DNA of 64,000 bases from Paragordius varius. Taxonomy: Eukaryota; Nematomorpha. Below are positions 61,044-64,000 of this stretch, piece by piece (within the stretch, counting starts at the first letter, position 1; every line of letters begins with the position of its first letter). The notes beneath the pieces are model-generated. The model was given only the letters and a program-made list of their open reading frames with translations. It did not search any database and was not told the origin of the DNA. The position numbers and the translations under genes were made by a program. The stretch spans positions 1,612,001-1,676,000 of the forward strand of contig OZ176057.1 of NCBI GenBank assembly GCA_964247055.1, read 5' to 3'.

Positions 61044-61789
61044 CTACAATTGTATTTGCATTAACATTGAGGGTTTTGAAGAAAAAAAATGAAAAGTTTG
61101 GATGCACTTTTTGAAACGTTTACATTAAAATTTTATAATATTGGGCTTTAAAATTATGAGGTATATTTTTAATTGTAATAATTTCAAAAGGACTTGTTAC
61201 AGATTGAAGATAGTTGAGTGTGGTTTAAACTACATAATTTTAACGTTATAAAAAACTGGGTGCAATGCAATCGAATTATTGCGAAATAAATTTTAAACTT
61301 GTTCGCATAATGAATAGAAGTAATTGTTCTATATTTACTAATTAAATAATAATTTATAAGAGGAAATGGTACGCTTTTAGTTCAAACCATGTTTGAGTTG
61401 AGTTCTGTATAAAATTTTGTCCTTATATAAATAATGGCTTATTTTGAACTTAATGTTCTAATCTTAAATCCTAAACTAACACAATTTTAAAATATTAAAT
61501 ATTGTTGATCTTAACATAAAACTCTCAAATAAAACAGCCTAGTTTAAAAAGGAGAAAATAAATGTAAAATTCACCTTAGGCAGGTAGCAAACAGCACAAA
61601 CGGCTGGTTTCTGTTTTATGCCCTGACTGACGAATGGATTAGCGTTGGGGTAAACGCGATACTCAGCGCCATATATGAAGGACATTGATTGGACACCTTG
61701 GATTATATCCCAAAACTGAGGAGTTTCGGGTAGGCACATGTAATTTGCACCGCTCCCAGGAAATAGGTAATGACCGCCACTGATGAAAC
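60759..61789 (-). CDS. Second collagen-type gene: last two exons of a C4-like domain (partial)
   Basis: Exons 61575-61789 and 60759-61043. Exon 1 of the pair, acceptor GTATAG|GTTTCA in phase 1, reads GSGANYMCLPETPQFW, FIYGAEYRVYPNANPF and AVCAVCYLPK, donor AAG|GTGAAT. The last exon reads MVPAKQNCPPGWDLEYKGFI, SEYICVDEEGE, DCNSYAPDKI and CVVCSR, stop at 60759-60761. These are the same conserved blocks as the large collagen ([32 protein letters not shown]), at roughly one third identity. The earlier exon boundary has the same phase. The upstream part, including any Gly-X-Y region, is not in the remaining 2.2 kb, so the gene continues past the right edge. Whether it has a triple helix is unknown. 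Confidence 0.82.
61575..61789 (-). CDS. Second C4-like gene, penultimate exon
   Basis: Homologous to collagen exon 11 (5519-5822) but lacks its Gly-rich insert. 215 bp; ends in phase 0, whereas collagen exon 11 ends in phase 2. Confidence 0.82.
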
Positions 61790-61842
61790 CTATACACGAT
61801 AAAAAGATATTTAATATGTTAAGTCTATAGTTTTTTAAAATA

Positions 61843-62273
61843 ACATTTACACTTTGAATTCGCCTTTAAACAATTCAAATATACCCTTGAACAATTACAG
61901 TATGTATATGTATACATTGATAGAAGGTTAGTAATTATTGCCAAATAGCATATAAAAACAAAGGGAGGTATTATTGGCTTAAAGTTATTTTTTTTACTTT
62001 TAACTATCATTAGACGATGTCTCTTTGCTGAATAAGCTATTTAGCATTTTTTATAAACTTTCTATTCAATTATACTTAATCATACAGTAATTCACCCTAA
62101 AATAAATTAGTGTTTTTTTAAGATTAAAAATTTTTTATAGTTTTAAAAATGTGACGAGTTATATTAGCCCGAAATCACATAATTTATTTTTAGAGTGAAT
62201 TTGAATTGTTCGAATGTGATTTTGAATTGTTGAGGGTGAAATCGAAATGTTCAAGTGTGAATTACATAAATGG
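61843..62273. mobile_element. MITE family V interrupted by a family-W MITE
   Basis: Left end ACATTTACACTTTGAATTCG after TA, right end ATTACATAAATGG before TA. The element is split by a family-W insertion at 61898-62087. Confidence 0.75.
61898..62087. mobile_element. MITE family W nested in family V
   Basis: CAGTATGTATATGTATACAT … TAATCATACAG, flanked by TA, 190 bp. Arms include GCCAAATAGCATAT and TAAGCTATTTAGCA. Younger than the family-V host. Confidence 0.78.
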
Positions 62274-62370
62274 TATATATATATATATATATATGTATTG
62301 CCATATAGAATTTACAGTAAAAAGCTATTTTTCTTGCCTAAAAAGAAATACTTTTAGTAACGTTGTTATA

Positions 62371-62615
62371 CAGTAAAAATGTAAATTATACAAACGTAAA
62401 AATTATATGACAAATTTTTTTTCAAACCTGTTTGTAAACTTGATGTTTTTAGTATACAACAATATATTGGCTTCCGAAATAGTGATGATGTGAAACACTT
62501 AATTTTATATTTTAATATAATTATAAATTTATAGAGGAATAATTAAAGTTTGAAAAAATGTGGTTGTCATTAATAATTTTTTATTTACGTTTTGTCTGTA
62601 TGTTTTTTGTTTAAA
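62371..62615. mobile_element. Degraded Tc1-like MITE (family T)
   Basis: TA then CAGTAAAAATGTAAATTATA; right arm decayed (TTTACGTTTTGTCTGTATG). Right limit approximate. Confidence 0.55.
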
Positions 62616-64000
62616 CTATAAACACGATAATATATTTTAAATTGTTTATAGTAACGACCGTTAAAGAAAATTTTTATATTGTAAATTCTCACTTATATTG
62701 ACCACAATTCTACTGGAAATATCCGAAACCGTTTAAGTTTTGAGTTTATAATGAAAACAGTTCCGTATAAAACATTCTGCCCAAATTTTTTACCAAAAAA
62801 TATTTCCCATACTAATAAAATTGTCCAACGTAATTTTGGCTATATTATTATAAGCCTTCAACCTTAAATTAGATTATGGTATATAACTTTGATACATGTT
62901 AATTGACAACCTAAAAGTTAAATAATTAAAATAATTTTATGGAGCTGTTTGTTAGAAACGAGACTTACGATTAAAAAAACAATAGTTACGTCACAAAAAA
63001 AACGGTTAAGGTTCAAATATTTTTATAAATTTTAAAAACAACAATCTTCATATTTACCCCCATTATTAAATAGATGGCATATACAAATATATATCAACGT
63101 GCATTTATATCATTTTAATATTTGTGGGTTATTTTATCAAAATTTACGGGAAAGTTCGTTAGTATTTAAAATAATTGAATATGGCTATTAAAGGCTAAAA
63201 TTAACGGATTTTCATAAAAATATAATTTATAAAAGCTTCAAATTGAAACCGGTTCTGGTTCTTGAGATTAGGAACCTAAAATTTTTGAAAATCTTTTTTC
63301 TTACAAAATATTTAAATAAAATATTTTAATTAATAAGTATACTAATTTATATATATCATTTACAATTCATATTCACCCTTAAATAATTTAAAATTACCCT
63401 TGAACAATTAAAAATCACCCTCAAAGAAACTATATGTTTTTTAAGATTAAAAATTACCTATATTTTTTTAAAAAAAAATCCTAAATTAAAATAATGGTAA
63501 AAAATAATAAACTATGCCATAAAGATATAATCTTATTAATAATAATGAGTTATGTTAGTTAAATGCATAATATATTTGGGTGAAATTAATTTGGTCGAGG
63601 TTAAATTTGAACAAATTATATATAATATGCAATACATATATTATATATATATATTGTCAGATCAAAATACATAATAATTAATGATCAATATTAATAAAAA
63701 AATTGGCAGACGTATCAACTTTTGATTAATAACAAATAAGATGATCAAAATTTGATTTTTATAAATAAGTTTTATATAATAATTAAAAATTTAAACGTAT
63801 GCCAAAATTATTTTATTATTCTAAATCTGGAAGCACTAAATTTTAATGATTATTTATATATAATAATATGCAAATATAGTAAAATTAAAATTAGTTTTCT
63901 AAATTGTAAAATTAATTTGTGATTGATTTTTTGTAAATAAAAATCCTTTTATTGTATTTTTGATACAGACTATTCCTTAGCTTCCATGCAAATAATATCG
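62616..64000. other. AT-rich right edge, probably intron of the second C4-like gene
   Basis: No exon recognised; the expected RWGR-containing exon is absent. A degraded family-V MITE lies at about 63355-63610. A short stretch near 63240-63285 (AACCGGTTCTGGTTC) resembles words near 19080 and 20330-20460, of unknown origin. Confidence 0.45.

Overview
The window is animal nuclear DNA, very AT-rich (roughly three quarters A+T by eye), with small GC-richer exons scattered in long AT-rich introns and many short non-autonomous DNA transposons. A complete tropomyosin gene has the arthropod exon arrangement and arthropod-like residues, for example [19 protein letters not shown] in exon 3. A collagen ends in a domain like that of sponge short-chain (C4-like) collagens. 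I infer an arthropod with an AT-rich genome, possibly a crustacean such as a copepod. The group is an inference; the exon structures are read directly.

Layout. (1) 945-14,830, minus strand: a 12-exon gene for an 898-residue type II transmembrane collagen. It has a short cytoplasmic tail, one membrane segment, a stalk with two furin-like sites, 149 uninterrupted Gly-X-Y triplets and a 12-cysteine C4-like C-terminal domain. Two of its introns hold arrays of copies of the first bases of the following exon, acceptor site included. (2) 15-21.6 kb: no convincing gene; MITEs, a hAT end and decayed pieces of the next block. (3) 21.6-36.7 kb: a direct tandem duplication of about 7.5 kb. Each unit carries one intact five-exon minus-strand gene for a secreted, glycosylated 458-residue protein that I do not recognise. 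(4) 36.7-42 kb: AT-rich spacer. (5) 42.0-58.9 kb, plus strand: tropomyosin with two alternative first coding exons and three pairs of alternative exons, giving a canonical 284-residue muscle-type protein or a short form with a different N-terminus. (6) 60.8-61.8 kb, minus strand: the last two exons of a second gene with a C4-like domain, running off the right edge.

Mobile DNA: at least six families of small inverted-repeat elements, several flanked by TA (Tc1/mariner-like), and one 400-bp hAT-type element with a near-perfect 8-bp target duplication 155 bp before the last tropomyosin exon. Two MITEs sit inside other MITEs, which orders their activity. One unit of the tandem duplication also carries a hairpin element whose arms hold a hammerhead-like core.

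Functional links: tropomyosin is cytoskeletal and the two collagen-type genes are extracellular-matrix or cuticle-type proteins. Nothing in the sequence shows that the neighbours work together. Splice sites were placed by GT/AG rules, reading-frame continuity and family alignment from memory; no transcript evidence was available.
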